A stretch of 37,186 nucleotides of DNA, taken from a virus. The position numbers and the translations under genes were made by a program. Positions 20,092 to 27,997 of this stretch are shown here, in pieces; the stretch's first letter is position 1; every line of letters begins with the position of its first letter. The stretch spans positions 1 through 37,186 of the IMG/VR virus record IMGVR_UViG_3300025326_000120. One strand, 5' to 3'. The notes beneath the pieces were generated by a model that was given only the letters and a program-made list of their open reading frames with translations, did no database searches and had not been told where the DNA came from.

Positions 20092-20464
20092 GGACCGGCC
20101 GCTCGGCTGCGGACGGGACATCCAGGACGAGCAGGATTGCGGCTGCCACGTCGACGTCTCTGGTCCGGGCTGCAACGACCCGGAGTGCTGCGACCAACAC
20201 GACTTCAGGGCCAGCATCCATCGCTGTGAGGCTCACGAGGCCATACACGAGCCGATCCGGCGTGTGGCCGAGGCATTCGCCAGCGCGAAGCTCTTGGAAG
20301 CCGAGAAGTACGTCGAGATGCAACTCTCGATCCTCGCCGCCGACCGCCTATCCGAAGGCGTGCGGCAAGTCGTTGAGCAGGACTTCAAGGTGCCGATGAT
20401 GACGCCAGACGAGTATTTGCGCGCCCTGCGGGACATGTATCGCAGCACGAGGGTAAACCGATGA
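20069..20464 (+). CDS. Cys-rich hypothetical protein
   Basis: A 131-residue protein starting MSPTPGTEDRPLGCGRD. Its first half has many cysteines and histidines (CGC-H, C-x4-ECCDQH, H-RCEAHEAIHE), likely binding metal. The second half is helical (PIRRVAEAFASAKLLEAEKYVEMQLSILAADRLSEGVRQVVEQDF) and ends with TPDEYLRALRDMYR. It ends four bases inside the portal gene (ATGA), so translation is coupled to the portal. Confidence 0.66.
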   Translation: MSPTPGTEDRPLGCGRDIQDEQDCGCHVDVSGPGCNDPECCDQHDFRASIHRCEAHEAIHEPIRRVAEAFASAKLLEAEKYVEMQLSILAADRLSEGVRQVVEQDFKVPMMTPDEYLRALRDMYRSTRVNR

Positions 20465-22587
20465 CGCTCCTGAGTAGGGCAATAACCTCGCTCGTCGTTC
20501 GCGCTCCGACCATCAGCCGAGTTCCGATGACCACGAACGCGGGCGGCTACGCGTTCGGGGTGGCGGGCGCGGTCGACCACGTCGCGGAGATGATGACCTA
20601 CTCGCAGGTCGGCTGGCTGTTCGCGGTCGTCTCCCGGATCGCCTCCACGGTCGCGGCCGTCGAGTGGAAGCTTTATCGGAAGGCACGCGAGCGCGTCGAG
20701 ATCGAGGCGCATCCGGCCCTCAGTCTGTGGCGGGATGCCTCTCCGTTCCTGACCGGGCACCAGTTTATCGAAGGCTTCCAGCAGCACGAGGAGTTGACCG
20801 GCGAGGCGTGGCTCCTGGTGCTCAAGAACCGCATGGGCCTGCCGGTGGAACTGATGGCCTTGCGGCCCGATCGGGTGGAGCCGATCCCCCACCCGACCGA
20901 GTTCATCTCGGGCTACTGGTACAAGATCGGCGGGCAGAAGTTCATGCTGGCCCCCGACGAGATAGTCCCGATCCTCATGCCGAACCCCATGAACCCCTAC
21001 CGGGGCGCCGGTCCGGTGCAGGCGTTACTGCCTGAGCTCGACGCCGAGCACATGAGCGTCCTGTGGTCGAGGGCGTTCTTCCGCAACTCGGCGAGACCAG
21101 GCGGAATCGTCGAGGTCGACCGCACACTCTCGGACCCCGAGTTCGAGCGGATGCGGGCGCACTGGAACGCCCAGCACTCCGGGATCTCGAACGCGCACCG
21201 CGTCGCGTTCCTGGAGCGCGCGAAGTGGGTCGATGTCTCGATGAGTCAGCGGGACATGCAATATGAACAGTTGAGAAAGTTGACCCGTGACAACATCCTC
21301 GGCGCGTACGGGGTACCCCTGTCGGTCATGGGGATCACGGAGTCAGTGAACCGGGCCAATGCCGAGGCGGGAGATGTGATGTTCGCCCGCTGGGTGATCA
21401 AGCCCAGGCTGATCAGGATTCGCGCTGCGCTCAACGAACGGCTGCTGCCGATGTTCGGCGAGGGCATGGAGTTCGACTTCGTGGACCCGGTGCCGGAGGA
21501 TCATGCGGCGTTGCTCCTGGAGGCCACCCAGGGCTACAGCGGGGGGCTGCTCACGCTGAACGAGGGACGCCGGCGCCTGGGCGAGGCCGCGGTTCCGGAC
21601 GGCGAGAAGTTCAAACCCGCCCCGGTCTCGCCATTCGCGCTGTCGGCCCGTACGCGCTCGTTCGCGCTGGAGATGGGCGATGACAACCTGCTCACGACTC
21701 CGGTACAGCGCGCCGAGGCCGTGATGCGAGCGGGATGGACGAAACGCCTTGGAGACGAGGCTGACGCGATCGCGGCGTTCATGGAGCAGTTCAAGGCGGT
21801 CAGGTACTACAGGGCTGCCGTCGTCAACGAAACAGAAGTGGTCAAGATCGAAGTCTCGGACCTCGCGGGCTACGACTGGGACTGGTGGACCCGGTACGGC
21901 GCGGCCGTCATCGACGAACTGACGCTGGTGGTCACGCAGGCGCTCATCATGGACTTCCCGGACCTGGCCGTGGGGGAAGTGCAGCGGATCGCCGCCGCGT
22001 ACTCACGGGAACGCGGGGCCGCGCTCCTGCAGGTGACCGGCGACGTGAACGTGGTCGCCCAGACGCGCGCACGAGTCGGGGAGTTGGTCGCGCAGACGAT
22101 AGAGCGGGGCGACTCGCTCAAGACGCTCGAAAAGAACCTGCGAGAGGACTTCATGTTCAGCCGTGATCGTGCGTCACGCGTCGCTCGCACTGAGACGGCT
22201 ACAGGACTCGGACAGGGCCAGAAGCAGGCCGCGCAGTCGATGGGCCGCGACGAGAAGCACTGGCGCACCCAGGGCGCGGCCGATCCGAGGGTGGACGAGA
22301 CGTGCCTGGCGAACGAGGCGCAGGGCTGGGTCGAGATCGGCAGCCTGTTCGTGTCGGGCCACGACACGGTTCCCGCGCATCCGAACTGTATGTGCAAGAC
22401 GGATTACCGCACGAGGGAGCTTCACGAGGAATCGGCCACGCCTCGCCTTACCCGCGAGGGCCGGTGCCCGCAGTGCTCGAAGCTCCTGTTACGGGACGTC
22501 TCGGACGCCACGGGGTGGTGCGGGAAGTGCCGCGTGGCGGTGCGGTTCACGGCTGGTGTGGCGAAGGTGCTGACGCCTGCCGTTTGA
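20461..22587 (+). CDS. Portal protein fused to MuF-like head morphogenesis domain and zinc ribbon
   Basis: A 708-residue protein. Residues about 40 to 380 match HK97-type portals: SQVGWLFAVVSRIASTVAAVEWKLYRK, ELTGEAWLLVLKN, PNPMNPYRGAGPVQAL, FRNSARPGGIVEV and LRKLTRDNILGAYGVPLSVMGI, ending with the VPEDHAALLLEATQGYSGGLLTLNEGR segment. Residues about 400 to 650 match the MuF/SPP1 gp7-type domain: SRVARTETATGLGQGQKQAAQ near 573, VDETCLANEAQGWVEIGSLF and VPAHPNCMCKTDYR near 640. The end adds CPQC-x16-CGKC (about 669 to 688), a zinc ribbon. The portal is the DNA entry ring of the head. Confidence 0.9.
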   Translation: MTLLSRAITSLVVRAPTISRVPMTTNAGGYAFGVAGAVDHVAEMMTYSQVGWLFAVVSRIASTVAAVEWKLYRKARERVEIEAHPALSLWRDASPFLTGHQFIEGFQQHEELTGEAWLLVLKNRMGLPVELMALRPDRVEPIPHPTEFISGYWYKIGGQKFMLAPDEIVPILMPNPMNPYRGAGPVQALLPELDAEHMSVLWSRAFFRNSARPGGIVEVDRTLSDPEFERMRAHWNAQHSGISNAHRVAFLERAKWVDVSMSQRDMQYEQLRKLTRDNILGAYGVPLSVMGITESVNRANAEAGDVMFARWVIKPRLIRIRAALNERLLPMFGEGMEFDFVDPVPEDHAALLLEATQGYSGGLLTLNEGRRRLGEAAVPDGEKFKPAPVSPFALSARTRSFALEMGDDNLLTTPVQRAEAVMRAGWTKRLGDEADAIAAFMEQFKAVRYYRAAVVNETEVVKIEVSDLAGYDWDWWTRYGAAVIDELTLVVTQALIMDFPDLAVGEVQRIAAAYSRERGAALLQVTGDVNVVAQTRARVGELVAQTIERGDSLKTLEKNLREDFMFSRDRASRVARTETATGLGQGQKQAAQSMGRDEKHWRTQGAADPRVDETCLANEAQGWVEIGSLFVSGHDTVPAHPNCMCKTDYRTRELHEESATPRLTREGRCPQCSKLLLRDVSDATGWCGKCRVAVRFTAGVAKVLTPAV

Positions 22588-22614
22588 CAGTAACCCCCGG
22601 TTGTGCATTAGAGT
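22584..22614 (+). promoter_or_regulatory. Candidate promoter for the tRNA-Met
   Basis: A perfect -35 TTGACA (22584 to 22589) overlaps the portal stop codon; TTAGAG (18-base spacer) or TAGAGT (22609 to 22614, 19-base spacer) serves as -10. Transcription would start near 22620, about 40 bases before the tRNA. The long spacer lowers certainty. Confidence 0.5.
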
Positions 22615-22661
22615 TGTTGCCGACGGAAAGCGCCGCGGGTAGCCCGAGCGCACCGTCATAT

Positions 22662-22737
22662 TCCGGGGTGGAGCAGTGGTCGGCTCGCGACGCTCATAAC
22701 GTCGAGGTCACAGGTTCGAATCCTGTCTCCGGGACCA
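22662..22737 (+). tRNA. tRNA-Met (anticodon CAU)
   Basis: Acceptor TCCGGGG (22662 to 22668) pairs with CTCCGGG (22727 to 22733), with a U-G at the first pair and a G-U at the sixth. D arm GAGC/GCTC, anticodon stem CGACG/CGTCG, loop CTCATAA (22693 to 22699) with anticodon CAT at 22695 to 22697, T arm ACAGG-TTCGAAT-CCTGT, then A and an encoded CCA. The stem lacks the three consecutive G-C pairs of typical initiators, so an elongator Met or lysidine-modified Ile tRNA is likely. Confidence 0.9.
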
Positions 22738-22793
22738 AGATTCACATAGGGCCGACAACCGAATAGACGGCCAGAGCGCCTAGAGCGCCACAG

Positions 22794-22837
22794 CGCCCGA
22801 CGAACCTCTTAGAACGAGTCGTCGGGCGTTTTGTTTT
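22794..22837 (+). terminator. Rho-independent terminator
   Basis: Perfect 10-base arms CGCCCGACGA (22794 to 22803) and TCGTCGGGCG (22819 to 22828) around a 15-base loop, followed by TTTTGTTTT. It ends the tRNA-Met transcript and lies only 11 bases before the protease start codon. Confidence 0.88.
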
Positions 22838-22848
22838 GCGGGGGAAAC

Positions 22849-23628
22849 GTGATCCGACGCAAGTTGATCCGGTCCGAGGTCAAGGTGCTCGACGCCGCGT
22901 CTGGGCGCGTCGAGGCCGTTGTGTCGACCGAATCCACCGACCGGCAAGGCGACATCATCCGGCAGGACGGCTGGGATATGAAGTCGTTCATGCTCCACCC
23001 CGTCCTCCTCGCATCACATGACTACTACGACCTCCGCTCGCAGATCGGCGAGTGGGAGGAGATGGCCGTCAAGGGCCGCAAGCTCGTTGGCACCGCCCGC
23101 TACTACGTGGGCGAGGGGAACGAGCAGGCCGACTGGGGTTTTAAGCTCGCCTCCAAGGGCCGCGCCGCGTTCTCGGTCGGCTTCATCCCCGACATGGACA
23201 AGGCCAAGCGGATCGAGGGCGACGAGTCTGACGGCGACTTCTGGGGCCATTACGAGTTCAACGGACAGGAGCTTCTGGAAGTCTCCCATGTGACCATCCC
23301 GGCCAACGCGGACGCCTTGCAGGTGATCCGTTCGGCCAAGGGCCTGCACCCGGCCATCGCCGAGATCGTGGACGAGGCGCTGAAGGATCTGAAGATTCCG
23401 GCCTCGATCACGCTCGCAAACTCATTTGACAGCCAGACCGAGGCGTTACTGGACGCCATTGCGGAGCGTATTTCGGCGACGCTCGGCAAAAACGGCCTGG
23501 CCTCACCTCCCTTGGGGTCCCCGGCTCCGGCTGTCAGGGCGCGGCCGGACGCCGGGGATTCTCCGAACACACCGAACCGCGTAGTTGACGAGGCTATCGA
23601 CCTCGTGAAGGAGTTTTGGCTGCCATGA
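22849..23628 (+). CDS. Prohead protease (HK97 family)
   Basis: A 259-residue protein from GTG 22849, with a GGGGG site in the six to eleven bases before it; a TTG six codons earlier would fall inside the terminator's T tract and is rejected. It begins VIRRKLIRSEVKVLDAASGRVEAVVSTESTDRQGD, has LLASHDYYD with candidate catalytic His57, then AAFSVGFIPD with candidate Ser109 and ELLEVSHVTIPANADAL with a Glu that may complete the site, matching U35/S78-type proteases. The C-terminal third (about 170 to 259) is a linker with Pro-rich NGLASPPLGSPAPAVR. It matures the capsid protein encoded next, which overlaps it by four bases. Confidence 0.92.
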   Translation: MIRRKLIRSEVKVLDAASGRVEAVVSTESTDRQGDIIRQDGWDMKSFMLHPVLLASHDYYDLRSQIGEWEEMAVKGRKLVGTARYYVGEGNEQADWGFKLASKGRAAFSVGFIPDMDKAKRIEGDESDGDFWGHYEFNGQELLEVSHVTIPANADALQVIRSAKGLHPAIAEIVDEALKDLKIPASITLANSFDSQTEALLDAIAERISATLGKNGLASPPLGSPAPAVRARPDAGDSPNTPNRVVDEAIDLVKEFWLP

Positions 23629-24932
23629 CGACTATTACCGCTCCCGAGCGACCTGACCAGCTCGAAGAGGTCCTGCTCGACGACAAGCGGCGAGGCGAAT
23701 TGCTCGCCGACCCGGCGAAGTTCCGGGCGTTCACGGTCGAGTACGCGAAGAACGCGATGCGCGACGGCGAGATCGCGAAGGCCATCCGGTCGCAGATGGA
23801 CGAGGTCCTTGAGAAGTTCGTGAAGGACCAGGGCTTCGACAAGCCCGTCCGACGCCTTCCTGCCTCCGACGACGCGGACAAGGGGCAGAAGCCAAACTCC
23901 GAAGCCACCGGCGCTGAGCTCGATGGCAAGTTCAAGAACGCCGGCGAGTTCTACAAGGCCGCCTGGCACCGCAGCGGCCCCGACACCCGCCTGAAGGTGC
24001 TCAACGAATCGGAGGGCGCAGATGGCGGCTTCCTGGTGCCCGAGGAGTTCCGGGCCGAGCTGCTCAGGCTGTCGCTCGAAACCGCGCTCGTGCGGCCACG
24101 GGCCCGCGTGATCCCGATGGGACGGTCCAGCCTCGCACTCCCGGCAATCCGGGAGACCTCGCACGCCTCGAACGTCTACGGCGGCATCGTCAACAACTGG
24201 GCGGCCGAGGGCGCGGATGTGTCCTCGAACACCAACCAGCCGACGTTCAGCCAGGTTCGCCTCACGGCGAAGAAGCAGACGGCCTACACGGTCTTGGGGA
24301 ACGAGTTGCTTGCAGACTCCGCGATCGCAGTCGAGGCGACGGTCAACCCGCTGTTCGCAGAGGCGCTCAGCTACTTCGAAGACGACGCCTTCGTTGCAGG
24401 CTCCGGCGCCGGTCAACCCCTTGGTGTGCTGAACGCCGACGCGCTGATTTCCGTCTCGAAGGAGTCGGGGCAGTCGGCGGATACGCTCGTCTGGGAAAAC
24501 ATCGTGAAGATGTACGCCCGGATGCTACCGACGTCGTTGGGCCGGGCCGTGTGGTACGCCCACATGGACACGATCCCGCAGCTCTACACGATGTCCCTGT
24601 CAGTCGGCACCGGCGGCGCGCCGATCTTCGTGCAGAACGGCGCGGCGGGAGCCCCCGCGACCCTGCTCGGCAGGCCGGTCATCTTCACGGAGAAAGCGGA
24701 AACCCTGGGGGACGCCGGCGACATCGTGCTTGGCGACTTCGGCTACTACCTGATCGGCGACCGCCAGTCGCTCACCGTGGCGACCTCCCCGCACGTGCAG
24801 TTCATCAACGACCGGACCGTCTGGAGGTTCATCCAGCGCGTGGATGGCAGGCCGTGGATCGACTCGGCGATCACCCCGCGCAACGGTACGAACACGCTGT
24901 CTCCGTTCGTGTCCCTGGCTGCGAGAGCGTAA
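23625..24932 (+). CDS. Major capsid protein (HK97 fold)
   Basis: A 435-residue protein starting MTTITAPERPDQLEE at ATG 23625, which overlaps the protease stop (ATGA) and has AAGGAG upstream. Residues 1 to about 125 are charged and helical, like the delta domain removed during maturation. The mature part begins near residue 130 with SEGADGGFLVPEEFRAELL; further HK97 landmarks are PALRE-like ALPAIRE, the WAAEGADVSSNT strand, KKQTAYTVLGNELLADS, FVAGSGAGQPLGVLN, LGRPVIFTEKAETLGDAGDIVLGDFGYYLIGDR and FVSLAARA. It forms the capsid shell. A small hairpin, CAGGC-AAAA-GCCTG, at 24947 to 24960 follows the gene. Confidence 0.93.
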   Translation: MTTITAPERPDQLEEVLLDDKRRGELLADPAKFRAFTVEYAKNAMRDGEIAKAIRSQMDEVLEKFVKDQGFDKPVRRLPASDDADKGQKPNSEATGAELDGKFKNAGEFYKAAWHRSGPDTRLKVLNESEGADGGFLVPEEFRAELLRLSLETALVRPRARVIPMGRSSLALPAIRETSHASNVYGGIVNNWAAEGADVSSNTNQPTFSQVRLTAKKQTAYTVLGNELLADSAIAVEATVNPLFAEALSYFEDDAFVAGSGAGQPLGVLNADALISVSKESGQSADTLVWENIVKMYARMLPTSLGRAVWYAHMDTIPQLYTMSLSVGTGGAPIFVQNGAAGAPATLLGRPVIFTEKAETLGDAGDIVLGDFGYYLIGDRQSLTVATSPHVQFINDRTVWRFIQRVDGRPWIDSAITPRNGTNTLSPFVSLAARA

Positions 24933-24984
24933 CTGGCCTAGTGGCGCAGGCAAAAGCCTGACCGCGAGCAATAGGAGAACTTCG

Positions 24985-25482
24985 ATGCGACTTTCCGAGC
25001 ACGCACTGATCTCGCCGATCGACCTGCTGAACGCGGTCGCCGGCGAGCCGTTCGCGGCCGACGTCGGCGGCACGAACGGGCAGACCGGCTACGAGAACAT
25101 GAAGAACTACAGCCGCGTCATGGCCTACGTCGAGATCGGTACGTGGAACGCGACCGACGATCTGGACGAGTGCCGATTGCAGCAGGCGTCCGCGGCGGCC
25201 GGCACGGGCGTGAAGGACCTGACCACCGACGCCTCGGGCGGCGACTACGACACCGACAACCCGGTGGACGCCGACGGCGACTTCGTGCTGATCGAGGCGC
25301 GGGCCGAGAACCTGGACATCGACAACGGCTTCGAACACGTGCGGTTCTACGTGGCGGAAACGTCCGACTCGGGCGTCGACACCGCGAACGGCTACATGGT
25401 CCTGTACGGGTACGCGTACCCGCAGAAGCAGGTCCAGGGCGCGGCTGCCACAGGCTCTCAGGTCTACGTGGAGCCTTCGTAG
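24985..25482 (+). CDS. Putative head decoration or structural protein
   Basis: A 165-residue acidic protein with AGGAG upstream of ATG 24985. It starts MRLSEHALISPIDLLNAVAGEPF, has YENMKNYSRVMAYVEIGTWNATDDLDECRLQQAS, a Ser/Gly/Asp-rich loop (TTDASGGDYDTDNPVDADGD), then LIEARAENLDIDNGFEHVRFYVAETSDSG and YMVLYGYAYPQKQ. The strand pattern and location right after the capsid gene suggest a virion protein, perhaps a decoration protein. No family assigned. Confidence 0.72.
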   Translation: MRLSEHALISPIDLLNAVAGEPFAADVGGTNGQTGYENMKNYSRVMAYVEIGTWNATDDLDECRLQQASAAAGTGVKDLTTDASGGDYDTDNPVDADGDFVLIEARAENLDIDNGFEHVRFYVAETSDSGVDTANGYMVLYGYAYPQKQVQGAAATGSQVYVEPS

Positions 25483-25889
25483 TGCGAGTGATCGTGGGCA
25501 ATAAGCGTGAGGTGCCTCCGGGCCTGCCGATCTCAGAGTGGTGGGACCGGGTGCTCGCGCTCGAAGAGCGAGAGGACCTCTCAGCGTTGCCCTGGTACGA
25601 CAACCGAATGGAGTTCCTCTCGCCGGACGAGTTGCGGCGCATACGTGCGAAGGCGCTCGTCTGGCGGGAGGAGACCGGCGAATGGCCGCCGGAGATTGCC
25701 TGGTGGTGGGAGATCAGGAACGCTCGCAAGCGCGGCGACCTCCCGCACGGGGCGACCATCGCCACGGTCCGAGTTATCGATGGGGTGACGCACTGCGGGT
25801 ATTGCGGGGCGCGCTGGAGTCCGCCGGCGCCTGATCGGTGTCCGTTGTGCGACTCCCTGTTCCTAATCGAGGAGGCAGTTCATGTCTGA
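25482..25889 (+). CDS. Zinc-ribbon hypothetical protein (head region)
   Basis: A 135-residue protein from GTG 25482, sharing one base with the preceding TAG. The N-terminal part has PPGLPISEWWDRVLALEERE and FLSPDELRRIRAKALVWREETGEWPP. The C-terminus is a zinc ribbon, HCGYCGARWSPPAPDRCPLCDS (about 104 to 125), nearly repeated in the next protein. It may bind the virion or nucleic acid. Function unknown. Confidence 0.7.
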   Translation: MRVIVGNKREVPPGLPISEWWDRVLALEEREDLSALPWYDNRMEFLSPDELRRIRAKALVWREETGEWPPEIAWWWEIRNARKRGDLPHGATIATVRVIDGVTHCGYCGARWSPPAPDRCPLCDSLFLIEEAVHV

Positions 25890-26217
25890 GAACGAGAAGA
25901 AGCCCGCGGAGACCGCGGAGCCACAGGCACCCAAGAAGAAGGTCGATGGGCCTTTGACCACGCTCAGGAAGCTGGCAACCAAGAAGCCCGAGGCAGAGCC
26001 GGTCCCCGCTGCGCCAGTGGAGCCACCCGCGCCCGAAGTGGCGCCAACCGCCGTCACCGAGGCGCCGGCCGTCGAGACAGCGGCGGCTACCGAGGCAGTC
26101 GTGGTCGACGTGGTCGTTGAGACGCCAAAGCCGCGACGGTGCGCATGTGGCAGGAAGTGGAGCGCCCCGGCGCCGGACCAGTGCCCGGAGTGCGGTGGAG
26201 ACACGAGGGAGGAATAG
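25882..26217 (+). CDS. Ala/Pro-rich protein with C-terminal zinc ribbon
   Basis: A 111-residue protein with a GAGGAGG site upstream. Residues 1 to 85 are low-complexity Glu/Pro/Ala/Lys (MSENEKKPAETAEPQAPKKK, then repeated VPAAPVEPPAPEVAPT), probably an unfolded linker. The last 25 residues form a zinc ribbon, CACGRKWSAPAPDQCPECGGD, very like that of the preceding protein. It may be a tether that brings the zinc module to a partner. Confidence 0.7.
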   Translation: MSENEKKPAETAEPQAPKKKVDGPLTTLRKLATKKPEAEPVPAAPVEPPAPEVAPTAVTEAPAVETAAATEAVVVDVVVETPKPRRCACGRKWSAPAPDQCPECGGDTREE

Positions 26218-26222
26218 GCCCG

Positions 26223-26552
26223 ATGGTTACCGCTATCGACGAGTTCGCGAAGAGAGCCGTAGCAGCGGGACTCTCACTGAAGGAAGGTTCGGACGGCCGG
26301 ACCTATGTGAAGTGCCCGGATTGCTCGAAGCTCTACGGCTGGGTCTCCGACGAGGGCAAGGTCGTCGAGCAGGAGATCCCGTCGAGGTGCAAGCGGTGCG
26401 GCTGCCCGATGGATGCGAAGAAGGCGGCCGAGTTCTCCGAGGCACAGGCCCGGGCCGGGCATTCTCCCGCGCTCGCTGAGATCGGAAACCGACTGAGGGG
26501 CATGGCCGGTCCGCCCGTCGACAAGATGGTCAAGGCAGCGAACACCAAGTAG
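26223..26552 (+). CDS. Zinc-ribbon hypothetical protein
   Basis: A 109-residue protein from ATG 26223. The first 30 residues are helical and beta (VTAIDEFAKRAVAAGLSLKEGSDGRTYVK), then CPDC at 31 to 34 and CKRCGCPMD at about 57 to 65 form a zinc ribbon, followed by KKAAEFSEAQARAGHSPALAEIGNRL. It is the third consecutive zinc-ribbon gene after the capsid. Function unknown. Confidence 0.68.
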   Translation: MVTAIDEFAKRAVAAGLSLKEGSDGRTYVKCPDCSKLYGWVSDEGKVVEQEIPSRCKRCGCPMDAKKAAEFSEAQARAGHSPALAEIGNRLRGMAGPPVDKMVKAANTK

Positions 26553-26597
26553 CGCAACAAGGGTTCTGAACCCCGAAAAGCGCAGGAGACTCCTACG

Positions 26598-27995
26598 ATG
26601 CGAACCTTCAAGCGACTCTCGACCGCTCTCGTGCTGGCCATGGTCTACGCCATGGTATGGACCTTCGGCGAGGTCGCGGCTGCCCCGCTGGCCGTCCTCA
26701 ATCGCGCACAGCGGCGTGAGGCCGGGATTCGCCTCGTTCGCCAACCGCGACCCGTCAGCAAGGCGTACCTGTGGCTCCGCAAGCGAACGCGGGCGCTCAG
26801 GCTGCGGGTCAAGTACGACCTGATCGAGGCCTCGGCCGCGATGCTTGCCGTCTACTGCTGGGCGACACGGCAGCCTCAGTTCGAAGGGCTTCGAATGTCG
26901 TACTGGCGCTGGCTGGCGACGATCCACCTGGCGCTCAAGGAGCGGGAGCAGAAGCGCACCGCGCTTGAGCTGGGCTACGCGTGGATGATGGGCTCCGGCG
27001 GCGGGCAGACGTACAGGCTCGGCCAGTGGCGTCCGGTCCCGACTGGCGGGGCCAAGACGCACGTCGGGCAGGTCTCGCCTCTCTACTACAAGAAGGTCGC
27101 GGGCGGGCTGCCGGTCCTGATGGACATGACGGTGTTCCCCGGCAACATCTTTTTCGTCGACTCCGGCGATGCTGACGGCGCTGACTCGGCGGGTAGGGGT
27201 ACGCACCCCGACACCCCATTCATCACCTGCGACTTCTCAATCGCTCAGTGCACGGCCAGCCAGGGCGACGTGATCTTCGTGCTCCCTGGGCATAACGAGG
27301 GTCTCACCACGGGCCAGACGATTGACCTGGACGTGGCGGGGATCTCGCTCATCGGCGTGGGCGTCGGAGCCGCAAAGCCGCGGATCGACTTCGACATCGC
27401 GGCGGCCTCGATCGACATCGGCGCGAGTAGCTGCATGGTCAAGAACATCAGGCTGCTCCCCTCGGTCACCGACGTGCTGATCGGGATCGACGTCGAGACG
27501 CTGTTTACAGATACGGTCCTTGAGGACATCGAAGTGATCCCCGGCGAGGACGGCGCGGGCGCCGATGACTTCGCAGCCGGACTCGAAATGAAGGTCGGCG
27601 TCGACCGGACGACGATCAAGGGCCTCACCTACGACGAATACGCGGCGTCCGCTGGCTACTACCGGGCGATCTACTTCAACGGGGCGTCCACGAAGGTACG
27701 CATCAGCGACTTCTGGATCGAGATCTCAGGAGCCGCCGCCGTCGCGGGCATCGAGGGCACAGGCAGCTCGCTGCGGAGCCTGATCGAGAACGGCACGATC
27801 ATCACCGACGCCGAGCCGGGTATCGAGCTCGCATCCGGACAGACCGGTGTGATCCGCGACGTGGACATCTTCGGGGACCTCGCCACCGTCGCGGCGGCAA
27901 CAGTAGCCGCGGGGATGGCGCACTTCCGGGTGAGCTACGTCGAGGTCGGCGACGAGTCCGGCGAGGTGGTCAAGACTGCCTCGGCGAACGACTAG
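26598..27995 (+). CDS. Predicted beta-helix virion protein with hydrophobic N-terminus
   Basis: A 465-residue protein. The N-terminus has a hydrophobic segment, LSTALVLAMVYAMVWTFGEVAAAP (residues about 7 to 30), followed by a basic helical region to about 130 (RQPRPVSKAYLWLRKRTRALRLRVKYD). From about 185 the sequence becomes a repetitive strand pattern typical of a right-handed beta-helix: PGNIFFVDSGDADGADSAGRGTHPDTPF, SQGDVIFVLPGHNEGL, DVAGISLIGVGVGAAKPRIDFD, MVKNIRLLPSVTDVLIGID. Such proteins are seen in phage heads or tail spikes. The signal-like segment in a structural protein is odd. Confidence 0.72.
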   Translation: MRTFKRLSTALVLAMVYAMVWTFGEVAAAPLAVLNRAQRREAGIRLVRQPRPVSKAYLWLRKRTRALRLRVKYDLIEASAAMLAVYCWATRQPQFEGLRMSYWRWLATIHLALKEREQKRTALELGYAWMMGSGGGQTYRLGQWRPVPTGGAKTHVGQVSPLYYKKVAGGLPVLMDMTVFPGNIFFVDSGDADGADSAGRGTHPDTPFITCDFSIAQCTASQGDVIFVLPGHNEGLTTGQTIDLDVAGISLIGVGVGAAKPRIDFDIAAASIDIGASSCMVKNIRLLPSVTDVLIGIDVETLFTDTVLEDIEVIPGEDGAGADDFAAGLEMKVGVDRTTIKGLTYDEYAASAGYYRAIYFNGASTKVRISDFWIEISGAAAVAGIEGTGSSLRSLIENGTIITDAEPGIELASGQTGVIRDVDIFGDLATVAAATVAAGMAHFRVSYVEVGDESGEVVKTASAND

Positions 27996-27997
27996 CA

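Noticed and set aside
22662-22737. tRNA-Met as a phage initiator tRNA
   Set aside because: The first acceptor pair is weak as in initiators, but the anticodon stem lacks the three consecutive G-C pairs that mark them.
22831-22848. Protease start at TTG 22831
   Set aside because: It lies in the T tract of the terminator and has no ribosome-binding site; GTG 22849 is preceded by a purine-rich site and gives the usual N-terminus.
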